Counted from the first letter of the stretch, positions 25,487-35,094 are shown. The stretch: 64,000 nt of DNA from Endozoicomonas sp965232255 (GCA_965232255.1 OZ246962.1:3782001-3846000), one strand, 5' to 3'. The notes: generated by a model not told the origin, from the sequence alone. Made by a program: numbers and translations.

Positions 25487-27259
25487 ATGAGCCAGCCATC
25501 TAATATCCTGTCACTGTCGTTAAAAAACTGCTCGCGCCATTTCGCCCTGGCACTTGGCTTTGCGGCCGCCTGTAACCTGCTGATTCTGGCGTCGCCCCTG
25601 TTTACCCTGCAAGTCTATGATCGGGTATTATCCAGCCAGAGCCTGCCAACGCTGGTGGTGCTTAGCGCCATCGCTATCGTCACTTTTATTGCCTTTATCC
25701 TGATCGATATTGCCCGGGCCATGGTCTTGCGTCACGCTGCCCTGCGCCTCGACCGGCAAGTGGGCCAACCTCTGATGGCTGCAGCTGTTAGCAGCCGCTG
25801 CCCAACCAGTCAGCCAGCCAACCTGTTGCGCGACCTCGACACAATCCGCAACTTTGTGGCCGGTCCTGGGGTTATTGCCCTCACCGACCTGCCCTGGGTG
25901 CCGCTGTTCCTGCTGATCATTACCCTTATTCATCCCTGGCTGGGTGTCATGGCACTCGCCTCCTGTGTGTTGCTTGCGCTGTTGGCACTGCTGTCAGAGC
26001 AACTGGTAGCCGGGCAGAATCTGATTGGCCAGCAGCAGTTGCAGGACAACTATCGCAGTGCCACCAGTATTGGCAGTCATGCAGAAACCGTACTGACCAT
26101 GGGGATGAGCAAACCATTGCTGGAACGATGGTGGGGTGGTCGACGCCGGGCATTGCAAACTCAGCAAGCGGCCGCCGGGCTGATGGCACTATTCGCCTCG
26201 CTCTCTAAGGGGCTACGGATGATTGTGCAGATGATGATGATTGCCCTGGGTGCGTGGCTGGCGGTACGTGGCGAAATCACCCCCGGCGGCATGATTGCCG
26301 GCAGCATTATTGTGGGTCGACTATTGGCACCCATCGACCAGGGCATCAACAGCTGGAAGCAATGGCGCCCGGTACGCACAGCGTGGAGCCACTTGCAGGC
26401 TGCTATTGGCACAGAGCCAGCCAACGACCCCACAAAAATACGACAGTCGACAATCAATGGTCTGCTGTGCTTTGAACGGGTTAGCTACCTTCCCAGCCGA
26501 CACAGTCAGCCAATTCTTAACCAAGTGTCGTTTACCCTGAAACCCGGCACCCTGATTGCCGTGATCGGCAAAAGTGGGGCTGGCAAAACAACACTGGCCC
26601 GCCTGCTGACCGGCGCTTATCGACCCGTTGCTGGTCGCATTTTGCTGGACAATAGCGATATGGCCAACTGGGACCGGCTGCAACTTAGTGAAGTAATCGG
26701 TTACTGCCCGCAAAATGTGGAAATGCTTGAAGGGACAATCAAGGAGAATATCGCCCATTTTGCCCGACAACCCGATGAGGCAGTGATCCGCGCCGCTAAA
26801 ACGGCTGGTATTCACGAAGTCATTATGAGTTTGCCTCAAGGTTATGAAACGCCGCTGCTCGATAACACTTCACCGCTAAGCCAGGGACAACTCAAGCGCT
26901 TGGCCATCGCCCGGGCATTGCTGGGCAAGCCAAAGATTGTCGTACTTGATGAACCAGAAGCTGGCCTTGACCAAGAGGCCCGCTGGGCATTAGTGGAAAC
27001 CATAAAAGAACTTCGTCGGCGCTGCGTAACGGTCATCGTGATGACCCATAACTGTGAGTTAATGGCAGCCATGGATCTACTGATGGTGCTGGAAAACCGC
27101 ACCATGAGCATGTACGGCCCGGTGCGTGGCGTCAGCCTTGAGCTGAACAAGCGACGCAATCCTAATGGTCGACCATCTCATGGTATTGATCTGCCGGAAC
27201 TGGCTACGCGCTCTGTGACAGAAGTAGAGAATAATCGGGAAACGGCGGTGCAACCATGA
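25487..27259 (+). CDS. Type I secretion ABC transporter (PrtD/AprD-like)
   Basis: Inner-membrane ATPase of a type I secretion system, 590 residues. An exporter transmembrane domain with about six helices (residues 20-285) precedes the nucleotide-binding domain: Walker A GKSGAGKTT (361-369), signature LSQGQ (464-468, normally LSGGQ), Walker B IVVLDE (484-489) and H-loop H521. There is no C39 peptidase domain, which fits exporters of C-terminal-signal RTX substrates. Upstream in-frame TTG and GTG starts exist; the ATG at 25487 was chosen by comparison with PrtD length, without a good ribosome site. It overlaps the next gene by ATGA. The outer-membrane partner TolC is not in the window. Confidence 0.9.
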   Translation: MSQPSNILSLSLKNCSRHFALALGFAAACNLLILASPLFTLQVYDRVLSSQSLPTLVVLSAIAIVTFIAFILIDIARAMVLRHAALRLDRQVGQPLMAAAVSSRCPTSQPANLLRDLDTIRNFVAGPGVIALTDLPWVPLFLLIITLIHPWLGVMALASCVLLALLALLSEQLVAGQNLIGQQQLQDNYRSATSIGSHAETVLTMGMSKPLLERWWGGRRRALQTQQAAAGLMALFASLSKGLRMIVQMMMIALGAWLAVRGEITPGGMIAGSIIVGRLLAPIDQGINSWKQWRPVRTAWSHLQAAIGTEPANDPTKIRQSTINGLLCFERVSYLPSRHSQPILNQVSFTLKPGTLIAVIGKSGAGKTTLARLLTGAYRPVAGRILLDNSDMANWDRLQLSEVIGYCPQNVEMLEGTIKENIAHFARQPDEAVIRAAKTAGIHEVIMSLPQGYETPLLDNTSPLSQGQLKRLAIARALLGKPKIVVLDEPEAGLDQEARWALVETIKELRRRCVTVIVMTHNCELMAAMDLLMVLENRTMSMYGPVRGVSLELNKRRNPNGRPSHGIDLPELATRSVTEVENNRETAVQP

Positions 27260-28572
27260 CAGCAAGTAACCGAAAACTGGCTGAGCCACTGAACGACGGT
27301 ATTCGCAAACCTGCGCTGATTGGTTTTACGACTATTGCCGTATTTTTTCTGGCATTGCTGTTGTGGAGTGTCCTGGCTCCGATTCAGGGTGCCGCGGTGG
27401 CCCAGGGCAAAGTGGCTATCAAAGAGAACCGTCTGACCGTCGAACATCGTGACGGCGGAATTATCAGCGAACTGAACGTCCGTGAAGGGGATGAGGTAAG
27501 CGCCGGTGATGTCCTGATTCGCCTTGATACCACCGAGTTGCAGGCCGATCTGGACATTTACCAGCAAGCCCACGACGCCGCCGTAATCACCCAGGCCCGA
27601 CTGGAAGCCGAACAACAGCAACAACCGCTGGTGTGCCCGGCTGATATCAGCGCCCGTCTACCTGACGAACCACAACTGCAACGGCTGGTAAACGGTCAAC
27701 TGGCATTGCTGGACGCGAACCTGAAAGCTCTCAACGGCTCGGTGGCACTGACCCATAAGCGCATCGCCCAGCAAGAGCAGCAAATCAAAGGGTTGCAAGC
27801 GCTGGAAAAGCTGGCCAGAGAGCGCCTGACTCTGCTCAATAACGACCTGCGGTCCATGCAGGCACTACACAAAAAAGGCTACAGTTCGCAAATCCAGGTC
27901 ACCACATTGCAACGAGAGATCGCTGAAGAAGAAAGTGAACTGGCATCAATTCTGACTGGCATTAACGAGGCCCATGGTGCCATTGCCGAACAGGAAACCT
28001 ACATCACTACGCTGGAATTAAATCATACCCAAAAACTGGTGCAGGAGCTTTCTGCGGTACAAGAGCAGCTTCTGGACCTTGAACCGCAATTGATCAAAAT
28101 GTCAGATCGCCTGCTGCGTAGCGATATTGTTGCCCCGGCCAGCGGCGTGGTGCTCGGGTTAAACCAGTTTACCAAAGGTGGCGTCATCAACCCTGGCGAA
28201 CCGGTTATGGACATTGTGCCCAGCAGCGGCCACCTGATTGTCGAGGCCCGTTTCCGTCCCGGTGATATCGACGAGATCATTCCCGGCATGGCGGCCAAGG
28301 TGCGTTTTACCGCCTACAACTTTCGTGACTATCTGCCCGTGGACGGCGTATTGCAGCGTATTTCCGCAGATGTGGTGACCGATGAACTGACTCAGGAAAC
28401 TGCCTATGTGGGCCAGATCGAAGTGGCCATCAATGCGCTGATGGCGCAGGACATTCGTCTCTACCCCGGTATGCCGGCAGAGGTGATGGTAACCCTTACC
28501 CAGCGCTCGGTAGTCAGTTACCTGTTTGAACCGCTGTTACGCAGTTTTAATCGGGCACTGCGCGAGAGTTAG
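27256..28572 (+). CDS. Type I secretion membrane fusion protein (HlyD/PrtE family)
   Basis: Periplasmic adaptor linking the ABC exporter to a TolC-type channel, 438 residues. A single N-terminal membrane helix (about 19-43), a lipoyl-like half (VEHRDGGIISELNVREGDEVSAGDVLIRLD), a long alpha-helical hairpin (about 95-285), the second lipoyl half (IVAPASGVVLGLNQFTKGGVI) and a beta-barrel region with the family wording PGMPAEVMVTL. The start overlaps the stop of the ABC gene. A terminator follows at its stop codon. Confidence 0.92.
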   Translation: MTASNRKLAEPLNDGIRKPALIGFTTIAVFFLALLLWSVLAPIQGAAVAQGKVAIKENRLTVEHRDGGIISELNVREGDEVSAGDVLIRLDTTELQADLDIYQQAHDAAVITQARLEAEQQQQPLVCPADISARLPDEPQLQRLVNGQLALLDANLKALNGSVALTHKRIAQQEQQIKGLQALEKLARERLTLLNNDLRSMQALHKKGYSSQIQVTTLQREIAEEESELASILTGINEAHGAIAEQETYITTLELNHTQKLVQELSAVQEQLLDLEPQLIKMSDRLLRSDIVAPASGVVLGLNQFTKGGVINPGEPVMDIVPSSGHLIVEARFRPGDIDEIIPGMAAKVRFTAYNFRDYLPVDGVLQRISADVVTDELTQETAYVGQIEVAINALMAQDIRLYPGMPAEVMVTLTQRSVVSYLFEPLLRSFNRALRES

Positions 28573-28598
28573 GCACGACATGCGTCACCTGACTTTTT
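28567..28598 (+). terminator. Probable intrinsic terminator of the secretion operon
   Basis: Stem AGTTAGG / CCTGACT (one G-U pair) that includes the stop codon, followed by TTTTT. Confidence 0.5.
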
Positions 28599-28628
28599 AT
28601 CAATTAATTTAATTGCGTCAAGTCACCT

Positions 28629-28656
28629 CTTGAATTACCTTCGCCAAGCGCCATAT
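28629..28656 (+). promoter_or_regulatory. Heat-shock (sigma32) promoter of clpB
   Basis: CTTGAA (28629-28634), 14-base spacer, CGCCATAT (28649-28656); compare the sigma32 consensus CTTGAAA and CCCCATNT. It lies about 45 bases before the clpB start. Confidence 0.75.
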
Positions 28657-28702
28657 TAACGACTATCGATTGACAGCTGCCGCCTTGCGGGGAGTTTTTT
28701 CA

Positions 28703-31285
28703 ATGAGAATGGACCGTTTAACCAGCAAGTTACAGTCCGCCCTGGCGGATGCCCAGTCACTGGCCATTGGTAAAGATAACACTCAGATAGAACCTGCACA
28801 TCTGCTGCTGGCCCTGATCGATCAGAAAGGCGGTTCGGTCAGGCCACTGTTGATGCAGGTGGGTTTTGATGTCGGCACGTTACGCGCTGACCTGGTAAAA
28901 ATGGTAGATCAACTGCCTCATGTTGCATCCCCAACGGGTGATATCCAGACCTCTCAGGCACTCCTGCGCCTGCTCAACCTGGCCGACAAAAAAGCCCAGC
29001 AGGCTGGCGACCAGTTTATTACCAGCGAAACGGTACTGCTGGTGATGATGGAAGACAGTGGTGCACTGGGTAAACTGCTGAACAGTCAGGGGGTGAGCAA
29101 AAAAGCCCTGGAAAATGCCATCAAGAACATTCGCGGTGGTGACGCAGTAGACGACCCGAATGCCGAAGATAATCGCAATGCCCTGAGCAAATACACCATT
29201 GACCTGACCGAGCGCGCCGAAGAAGGCAAACTTGATCCGGTAATCGGCCGGGATGATGAAATTCGCCGTACCATACAAGTGCTCCAGCGTCGCACCAAAA
29301 ATAATCCGGTACTTATCGGTGAACCAGGCGTGGGTAAAACAGCCATTGTTGAGGGGTTGGCCCAGCGAATTGTCAATGGCGAAGTACCAGAGGGACTAAA
29401 AGGCCAAAAACTCTTGTCGTTAGATATGGGTGCCCTGATTGCCGGGGCGAAATATCGCGGCGAATTTGAGGAGCGCCTGAAATCAGTCTTGAATGACCTG
29501 GCCAAGCACGAGGGCCAGATTATCCTCTTTATCGATGAACTTCACACCATGGTGGGTGCCGGCAAGGCCGATGGTGCCATGGACGCTGGCAACATGCTTA
29601 AACCGGCCCTGGCCCGAGGCGAACTGCACTGCGTTGGTGCTACGACACTGGACGAGTACCGCCAATACATTGAAAAAGATGCCGCCCTGGAGCGTCGTTT
29701 TCAGAAAGTGATGGTAGACGAACCCACAGAAGAAGATACCATCGCTATTTTGCGTGGCTTGAAGGAGCGTTATGAAGCGCACCACGGTGTGGATATCACC
29801 GACCCGGCAATCATCGCGGCCGTCAAACTGTCCCAGCGTTATATCACTGACCGACAGTTGCCTGACAAAGCCATTGACCTGATCGATGAGGCTGCCAGTC
29901 GTATCCGCATGGAGATGGACTCCAAGCCTGAGGTGATGGATCGTCTGGAACGGCGCCTGATTCAACTGAAAATTGAACAAGAAGCCCTGAAAAAAGAGGA
30001 TGATGATGCATCCAAGGAGCGGTTGGCACGCTTAAAAGATCAAATCAGCGATCTGGAGCGGGAATATTCCGACCTGGAAGACGTCTGGAAAGCGGAAAAA
30101 GCCCAGATGCACGGCGACCAGAAACTGCGTGAAGAAAAAGAAAAACTGCTGATTGAGCTGGAACACGCCCGGCGTGTTGGCGACCTGCACAAAATGTCTG
30201 AAATCCAGTATGGCGCACTGCCGGAGATTGACAAGAAACTGGCCCAGGCTAACGTCGTGGAATCCGATGAACCGCAGCTATTGCGTAATCGGGTTACCGC
30301 AGAAGAGATTGCTGAAGTGGTGTCCAAATGGACAGGCATCCCAGTGAGCAAAATGCTTGAAGGCGAAAAAGAAAAACTGCTGCACATGGAGAGTGACCTG
30401 CACAAGCGAGTAGTAGGTCAGGACGAAGCGGTGACCGCTGTGTCTAATGCCATACGCCGCTCCCGCGCGGGACTGGCTGACCCGAATCGGCCTAATGGTT
30501 CATTTATGTTCCTCGGCCCTACCGGCGTAGGTAAAACCGAACTGTGTAAGGCGCTGGCCGAATTTCTGTTCAATACGGAAGATGCCATTATCCGTCTTGA
30601 TATGTCCGAGTTTATGGAGAAGCACTCCGTCTCACGTCTGCTGGGCGCACCTCCAGGTTATGTTGGTTATGAAGAAGGCGGCTATCTGACCGAAGCCGTA
30701 CGTCGCAAGCCGTATTCATTAGTATTGCTCGACGAAGTGGAAAAGGCGCATCCAGATGTCTTCAATATTCTCTTGCAAGTACTAGAAGATGGTCGTTTAA
30801 CAGATGGTCAGGGCAGGACTGTTGACTTTAAAAACACCATCATCGTCATGACATCTAACCTGGGTTCAGACCTGATCCAGTCATTCCGTAACACAGAGAC
30901 TGGAGCGACCGACTTTGAAGCTCTGAAGAGCACTCTGATGGAGGTGGTGGGCGATCACTTCCGGCCGGAATTTGTTAACCGGATCGATGAAGTGGTAGTA
31001 TTTCATCCGCTTGGAGCCAGTCAGATTAAGGCCATCGCCGATATACAACTGGCTTATCTGAATCGCAGGCTGGCTGACAATAACCTGAAACTGGAACTCA
31101 CTGATGAAGCCATGCAGCTGCTGGTGGAGATCGGCTATGATCCGGTCTACGGGGCGCGCCCACTTAAGCGTGCCATCCAGCGCAATATCGAGAACCCACT
31201 GGCTGAAGCTATTCTATCTGGCAAATACAAGCCGGGTGACACAATAACAGTGGGTGTTCGCGATTATGAATTGGTTTTCATATAA
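28703..31285 (+). CDS. clpB: Disaggregating AAA+ chaperone ClpB
   Basis: Hexameric ATPase that rescues aggregated proteins with DnaK. The 860-residue protein has the N-terminal Clp domain, NBD1 with Walker A GEPGVGKTAI and Walker B ILFIDELHT, the middle coiled-coil domain (about 410-525), and NBD2 with GPTGVGKTEL and VLLDEVEKAHPDV. The open frame begins earlier; the ATG at 28703 follows GGGGAG and gives the family start MRMDRLTSK. A sigma32 promoter lies just upstream. The conserved rluD-pgeF-clpB order is interrupted here by the secretion cassette. Confidence 0.98.
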   Translation: MRMDRLTSKLQSALADAQSLAIGKDNTQIEPAHLLLALIDQKGGSVRPLLMQVGFDVGTLRADLVKMVDQLPHVASPTGDIQTSQALLRLLNLADKKAQQAGDQFITSETVLLVMMEDSGALGKLLNSQGVSKKALENAIKNIRGGDAVDDPNAEDNRNALSKYTIDLTERAEEGKLDPVIGRDDEIRRTIQVLQRRTKNNPVLIGEPGVGKTAIVEGLAQRIVNGEVPEGLKGQKLLSLDMGALIAGAKYRGEFEERLKSVLNDLAKHEGQIILFIDELHTMVGAGKADGAMDAGNMLKPALARGELHCVGATTLDEYRQYIEKDAALERRFQKVMVDEPTEEDTIAILRGLKERYEAHHGVDITDPAIIAAVKLSQRYITDRQLPDKAIDLIDEAASRIRMEMDSKPEVMDRLERRLIQLKIEQEALKKEDDDASKERLARLKDQISDLEREYSDLEDVWKAEKAQMHGDQKLREEKEKLLIELEHARRVGDLHKMSEIQYGALPEIDKKLAQANVVESDEPQLLRNRVTAEEIAEVVSKWTGIPVSKMLEGEKEKLLHMESDLHKRVVGQDEAVTAVSNAIRRSRAGLADPNRPNGSFMFLGPTGVGKTELCKALAEFLFNTEDAIIRLDMSEFMEKHSVSRLLGAPPGYVGYEEGGYLTEAVRRKPYSLVLLDEVEKAHPDVFNILLQVLEDGRLTDGQGRTVDFKNTIIVMTSNLGSDLIQSFRNTETGATDFEALKSTLMEVVGDHFRPEFVNRIDEVVVFHPLGASQIKAIADIQLAYLNRRLADNNLKLELTDEAMQLLVEIGYDPVYGARPLKRAIQRNIENPLAEAILSGKYKPGDTITVGVRDYELVFI

Positions 31286-31303
31286 GCTTTATTCGAGGTA
31301 ATT

Positions 31304-32107
31304 ATGTATCCAGTGGTTGTGTCTGATCTTGACGGCACGTTGCTCAACAGGCAGCATGAGTTGGCGCCAAGAACCCGTGAAGTTATCCGGCAGTTGAGCG
31401 ACCAGGGCATCAGGTTTATTTTTGCCACTGGCCGCCACTATCAGGATGTGGAAAAAATCCGGGCACAGCTGGGGATAGATATGTACCTGATCACCAGTAA
31501 TGGTGCCCGGGTCAATAACCCCAAGGGGGAGACCATCATTCACCATGATATCGCCCCCGAACTGGTACAGCCGCTGCTGGCACTGCGTAAACCGTTTGCC
31601 GACGGCGTGCACACCAACGTCTATAAAGGTGACCAGTGGCTGGTTGAAGTGGGCGACGAAGCGCTGAATGCGTACCACAAAGAGAGCGGCTTTACCTTTG
31701 ACCTGGCCGATTTCGATACACTCAATACCGACGCCGTCCAAAAGATTTTCTTTGCGGCCCCCTCGCACGATATTCTGTTACCCTTGGCTGAGCGCATTCA
31801 GTCCCAATACGGCGACCAGTTGTCGATCACCTACTCGCAGCCGCAGTGTCTGGAAATTATGGCACCAGGTGTCTGCAAGGGAACCGCACTGGCCGAGGTA
31901 CTGGCGCTTAAAGGCTATACAATGGCCGATGCCATCGCTTTTGGTGATGGTATGAATGATGTGGAAATGCTGGCCGACGTGGGCAAAGGTGTGGTGATGG
32001 GCAATGCGGACCCGATGCTGGTCAAGCGTCTGCCCAACCATGAGCGCACCGGTAACTGCAATGATCACGCAGTAGCGGAATACCTGGCCAAGCTGTATCA
32101 GCTTTAA
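31304..32107 (+). CDS. yigL: HAD-superfamily phosphatase YigL
   Basis: Cof-type HAD phosphatase of 267 residues, matching E. coli YigL (sugar phosphate and PLP phosphatase) almost end to end: VVVSDLDGTLLNRQH (nucleophile D8), FATGRHYQDV, LITSNGARV, QCLEIMAPGVCKGTAL with the catalytic lysine, and IAFGDGMNDVEML with the metal aspartates. GAGG precedes the ATG. It follows clpB by 18 bases and may be co-transcribed. Other Cof phosphatases are possible, but YigL wording fits best. Confidence 0.88.
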   Translation: MYPVVVSDLDGTLLNRQHELAPRTREVIRQLSDQGIRFIFATGRHYQDVEKIRAQLGIDMYLITSNGARVNNPKGETIIHHDIAPELVQPLLALRKPFADGVHTNVYKGDQWLVEVGDEALNAYHKESGFTFDLADFDTLNTDAVQKIFFAAPSHDILLPLAERIQSQYGDQLSITYSQPQCLEIMAPGVCKGTALAEVLALKGYTMADAIAFGDGMNDVEMLADVGKGVVMGNADPMLVKRLPNHERTGNCNDHAVAEYLAKLYQL

Positions 32108-32155
32108 TTGAATTGAATTGCATTTGAATTGAATTGTACTTGAATTAAATTGCAC
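32108..32155. repeat. Three 16-bp tandem repeats
   Basis: TTGAATTGAATTGCAT, TTGAATTGAATTGTAC and TTGAATTAAATTGCAC follow each other exactly, starting right after the yigL stop. Confidence 0.9.
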
Positions 32156-32230
32156 TTGCGCCCGCTGCCAGATGGTTTTGGTGGCGGGTTTATTGTTGGG
32201 AGGCAAGCAAAAAAGAGGCAAATAAAAAAG

Positions 32231-32782
32231 ATGTATCGTGCTTTTTCCAACCATAATGGTAAAACCGTCGGCCACCTGCAAGTAAACTCCCCGCTTGGCC
32301 AACTTGAGCTGACTGCTTCCAGCGCTGGCCTTGTGGCTGTCGTGCCCACCTGGAGCAACCGCGCTACCCGCTGGGTATCCAGGGACAGCGACACAAACCA
32401 TGGCGATATTCAGGCAATAAAACACCACCTGACCAATGCCAAAGCGGAATTGACAGCCTATTTTCGTGGTGAATTGACGCACTTTAACACGACAGTAGAC
32501 TTATTTATTGGCACCAGGTTCCAACAACAAGTCTGGCGCCAGTTGCAACAGATTGGTTATGGAGAGCGCTGCTCCTATCAAGCCATTGCCGATGCTATTG
32601 GGCGCCCAAAAGCGGTCAGGGCTGTGGGAAGTGCCAATGGTGCCAATCCGCTGGCGATCATCTTGCCCTGTCATCGGGTAGTGGGAAAAAATGGCCAGCT
32701 TACCGGCTACGCTTTCGGGCTTGAGATGAAGCAGTATTTGCTGGATCTTGAACAACAATATCACACCTCGGTGGACCAATAG
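32231..32782 (+). CDS. ogt: Methylated-DNA--protein-cysteine methyltransferase (Ogt-like)
   Basis: Suicidal O6-alkylguanine repair protein, 183 residues. The acceptor cysteine is in ILPCHRVVGKNG (C147); the DNA-binding helix contains SYQAIADAIGRPKAVRAVGSANGANP. The active-site loop reads GYAFGLEMKQYLL, where GYAGGLERK is usual; the second glycine is replaced by Phe and Arg by Met. The ATG at 32231 is preceded at some distance by GAGG. An open frame reaching back to 32150 was rejected because it runs into the repeat-containing spacer. Confidence 0.88.
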   Translation: MYRAFSNHNGKTVGHLQVNSPLGQLELTASSAGLVAVVPTWSNRATRWVSRDSDTNHGDIQAIKHHLTNAKAELTAYFRGELTHFNTTVDLFIGTRFQQQVWRQLQQIGYGERCSYQAIADAIGRPKAVRAVGSANGANPLAIILPCHRVVGKNGQLTGYAFGLEMKQYLLDLEQQYHTSVDQ

Positions 32783-33287
32783 GGCCAACTACGCCCACAG
32801 GCACATATTTGCGCCTGCAGCATTAGACGACGCACCCCACGGGTATTCCTGCGGCAATCTTTCCATCGGCATCCACTTATTTATGTCTTGGGTACAGCTG
32901 GCATCATTGGGGATGGCACTCACTGTCAGCCTGTGATAATCGTGAGAAAATCGCCCGTACTCCAGAGTCTGGAGTCGCCGTTATTTGTGGCGCGTGGGAT
33001 GCCAGCATTAAAGTCAGATATAAAAGCACAATTCGCTTTCCAATTACCGGAAGCCTTTTCGGGCGGACTCGCGGCAACGGTAGAAGTTGGCGCTACTACC
33101 TGCTTCAGTTACCGAGCTGTTGTTTACGATCGCTGTTTACGAGCACACCAACAAAGTCCGTAACCGCTTGGCTTGCGAGCATCAATAAAGCCAGTGTCAG
33201 TGCCATTGAACGCTATTTATACGAGCACGATCTCTTTGTGTTGCCGTACTGGCTGCGTTGCTGTACTTGCTGAAATGGTGACTACAA
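32783..33287. other. 505-base gap between ogt and poxB without a recognisable gene
   Basis: Short overlapping open frames exist, but none has a ribosome site with a family-like product. A frame near 33100-33168 reads FTIAVYEHTNKVRNRLACEHQ-like text before a stop and could be a decayed coding remnant. The poxB promoter should lie at its right end. Confidence 0.4.
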
Positions 33288-35015
33288 ATGAGTATGACTA
33301 TTGCCCAATATACGGTGAAACTGCTCCATCGTGCTGGCGTCAAACGCATATGGGGAATTACCGGTGATTCACTCAATGGCCTGGTGGACAGCCTGAGGGC
33401 CGATGGCACAATCGACTGGATCGGTGTGCGCCACGAGGAGGTTGCTGCTTTTGCTGCCGGTGCAGAAGCGGAAATATCAGGCGAACTGGCAGTTTGTGCC
33501 GGATCCTGCGGCCCGGGCAATATGCATCTGATCAATGGTTTGTACAACTGCTATCGCGACCGCGTTCCGGTTCTGGCGATTGCCGCGGATATTCCCTCAG
33601 CTGAAGATGGCTCCTGTTATTTTCAGGAAACCAATCCCAAAAGCCTGTTTTCCGGTTGCTCTGTCTTTTGTGAAAAAGTTTCTTCACCGGAGCAGATGCC
33701 GCGCATGATGGAAGCTGCCGTGCGTCAGGCTATTTTGCAGAGCAATGTCAGCGTCATTATCCTGCCGGGGGATATTGCACTCAAACACATGCCAGAAGAC
33801 ACGCCTGACATTAAGTGGCCGACACTTAAACGAGCCACCGCTATGCCTGATGCAGATTTGATTCAGCAAGCCGCTGACCTGCTCAACGACCAGGGAAGTG
33901 TAGCGCTGTTTTGCGGCGCTGGCTGTCAGGGAGCACACGCTGAGGTTATGGCACTGGCACAAGCACTCAGTGCGCCGGTGGTATACGCAATGAGAGGCAA
34001 AGAGTTTATCGAGTATGACAATCCTTATGATGTCGGGATGACGGGTTTGCTCGGTTATGAATCCGGCTATCAGGCTTTGGAAAATGCCGACGCAGTGGTT
34101 CTGCTGGGAACCAGCTTCCCGTACAAAGCCTTCTATCCACAAAAAGCACGAATGGTGCAGATCGACCGTGACCCCAACGCTATTGGACGACATGTACAGG
34201 TGGATCTGGGCATTGTCAGCAATGTTATACCAGCGATAAACGCCTTATTGCCCAAACTTACCCCAAAGACTGATGACAAGTTTCTGAAACTGTGCCAAGA
34301 GCACTATCAGAAATCCAGGAAAAAACTGGATTCAATGGCCAAAAACAAGCACCACATCGACCGTGTTCACCCACAATCACTGGTTAAAATGATCAGTGAG
34401 AAGGCTGATGATAATGCCATCTTCACCTGTGATGTGGGTACACCGACACTGTGGTCGGCACGTTACTTCCAAACAAACGGCAAACGTCGTCTTATAGGTT
34501 CTTTCAATCATGGTTCCATGGCGAATGCCTTAGCCCAGTCCCTCGGGGCACAAATGCTTGATAAGCAACGACAGGTCATTGCATTTTGCGGCGATGGCGG
34601 CTTTTCGATGCTTATGGGGGACCTGCTGACACTGTCGCCCTATCATCTGCCCGTTAAGGTTGTGATCCTGAATAACAGCTCTTTAGCGCTTGTAGATATG
34701 GAGATGAAAGTTGCCGGGTTTGTCTCGGATGCAACCAACCTGGTAAATCCCAGTTTTGCCGCCATTGCCAGAGCTTGCGGTATTAACAGCTATTTACTGA
34801 AGGACTCTGATCAGCTGGAGACCATGGTTAGCGCGTGGCTAAACGAGACCGGCCCTTCGGTTCTGGAGGTTATTACCGATCGCCACGAACTGAGCATGCC
34901 CCCCCACCTGACTATGGCCTACGTCAAAGGTTTTAGTCTTTATGCCCTGAAAGCTATTTTTAATGGCCATGGCGATGAGTTGATAGAGTTGGCAAAGGTT
35001 AATTTGTATCGTTGA
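33288..35015 (+). CDS. poxB: Pyruvate dehydrogenase (quinone), PoxB
   Basis: Peripheral-membrane ThDP/FAD enzyme that converts pyruvate to acetate and CO2 and passes electrons to ubiquinone. 575 residues against 572 in E. coli. Conserved text: GVKRIWGITGDSLNGL, RHEEVAAFAAGAEA with the ThDP-activating glutamate, ELAVCAGSCGPGN, and the ThDP-Mg motif FCGDGGFSMLMGDLLTL with the NNSSLALV end. The C-terminal 25 residues (KAIFNGHGDELIELAKVNLYR) correspond to the lipid-activated membrane-binding helix. Start ATG at 33288; a second ATG two codons later is equally possible. An intrinsic terminator follows. Confidence 0.95.
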   Translation: MSMTIAQYTVKLLHRAGVKRIWGITGDSLNGLVDSLRADGTIDWIGVRHEEVAAFAAGAEAEISGELAVCAGSCGPGNMHLINGLYNCYRDRVPVLAIAADIPSAEDGSCYFQETNPKSLFSGCSVFCEKVSSPEQMPRMMEAAVRQAILQSNVSVIILPGDIALKHMPEDTPDIKWPTLKRATAMPDADLIQQAADLLNDQGSVALFCGAGCQGAHAEVMALAQALSAPVVYAMRGKEFIEYDNPYDVGMTGLLGYESGYQALENADAVVLLGTSFPYKAFYPQKARMVQIDRDPNAIGRHVQVDLGIVSNVIPAINALLPKLTPKTDDKFLKLCQEHYQKSRKKLDSMAKNKHHIDRVHPQSLVKMISEKADDNAIFTCDVGTPTLWSARYFQTNGKRRLIGSFNHGSMANALAQSLGAQMLDKQRQVIAFCGDGGFSMLMGDLLTLSPYHLPVKVVILNNSSLALVDMEMKVAGFVSDATNLVNPSFAAIARACGINSYLLKDSDQLETMVSAWLNETGPSVLEVITDRHELSMPPHLTMAYVKGFSLYALKAIFNGHGDELIELAKVNLYR

Positions 35016-35022
35016 TGCTCCC

Positions 35023-35049
35023 CCCCTGGCTGATGCGCCAGGGGCTTTT
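35023..35049 (+). terminator. Intrinsic terminator of poxB
   Basis: Stem CCCCTGGC / GCCAGGGG, short loop, then CTTTT, starting eight bases after the poxB stop. Confidence 0.85.
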
Positions 35050-35051
35050 CG

Positions 35052-35094
35052 TAGTTCTGCAATGGTAGTTCTGCAATATTCATAGCTCTGCAAT
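35052..35094. repeat. Three spaced copies of a 12-bp repeat
   Basis: TAGTTCTGCAAT at 35052 and 35066, TAGCTCTGCAAT at 35083, with 2- and 5-base spacers, directly after the poxB terminator. Confidence 0.85.

Noticed and set aside
32888..33163. 91-codon plus-strand frame between ogt and poxB
   Set aside because: No ribosome site, low-complexity translation and no family likeness; kept only as an unexplained gap.
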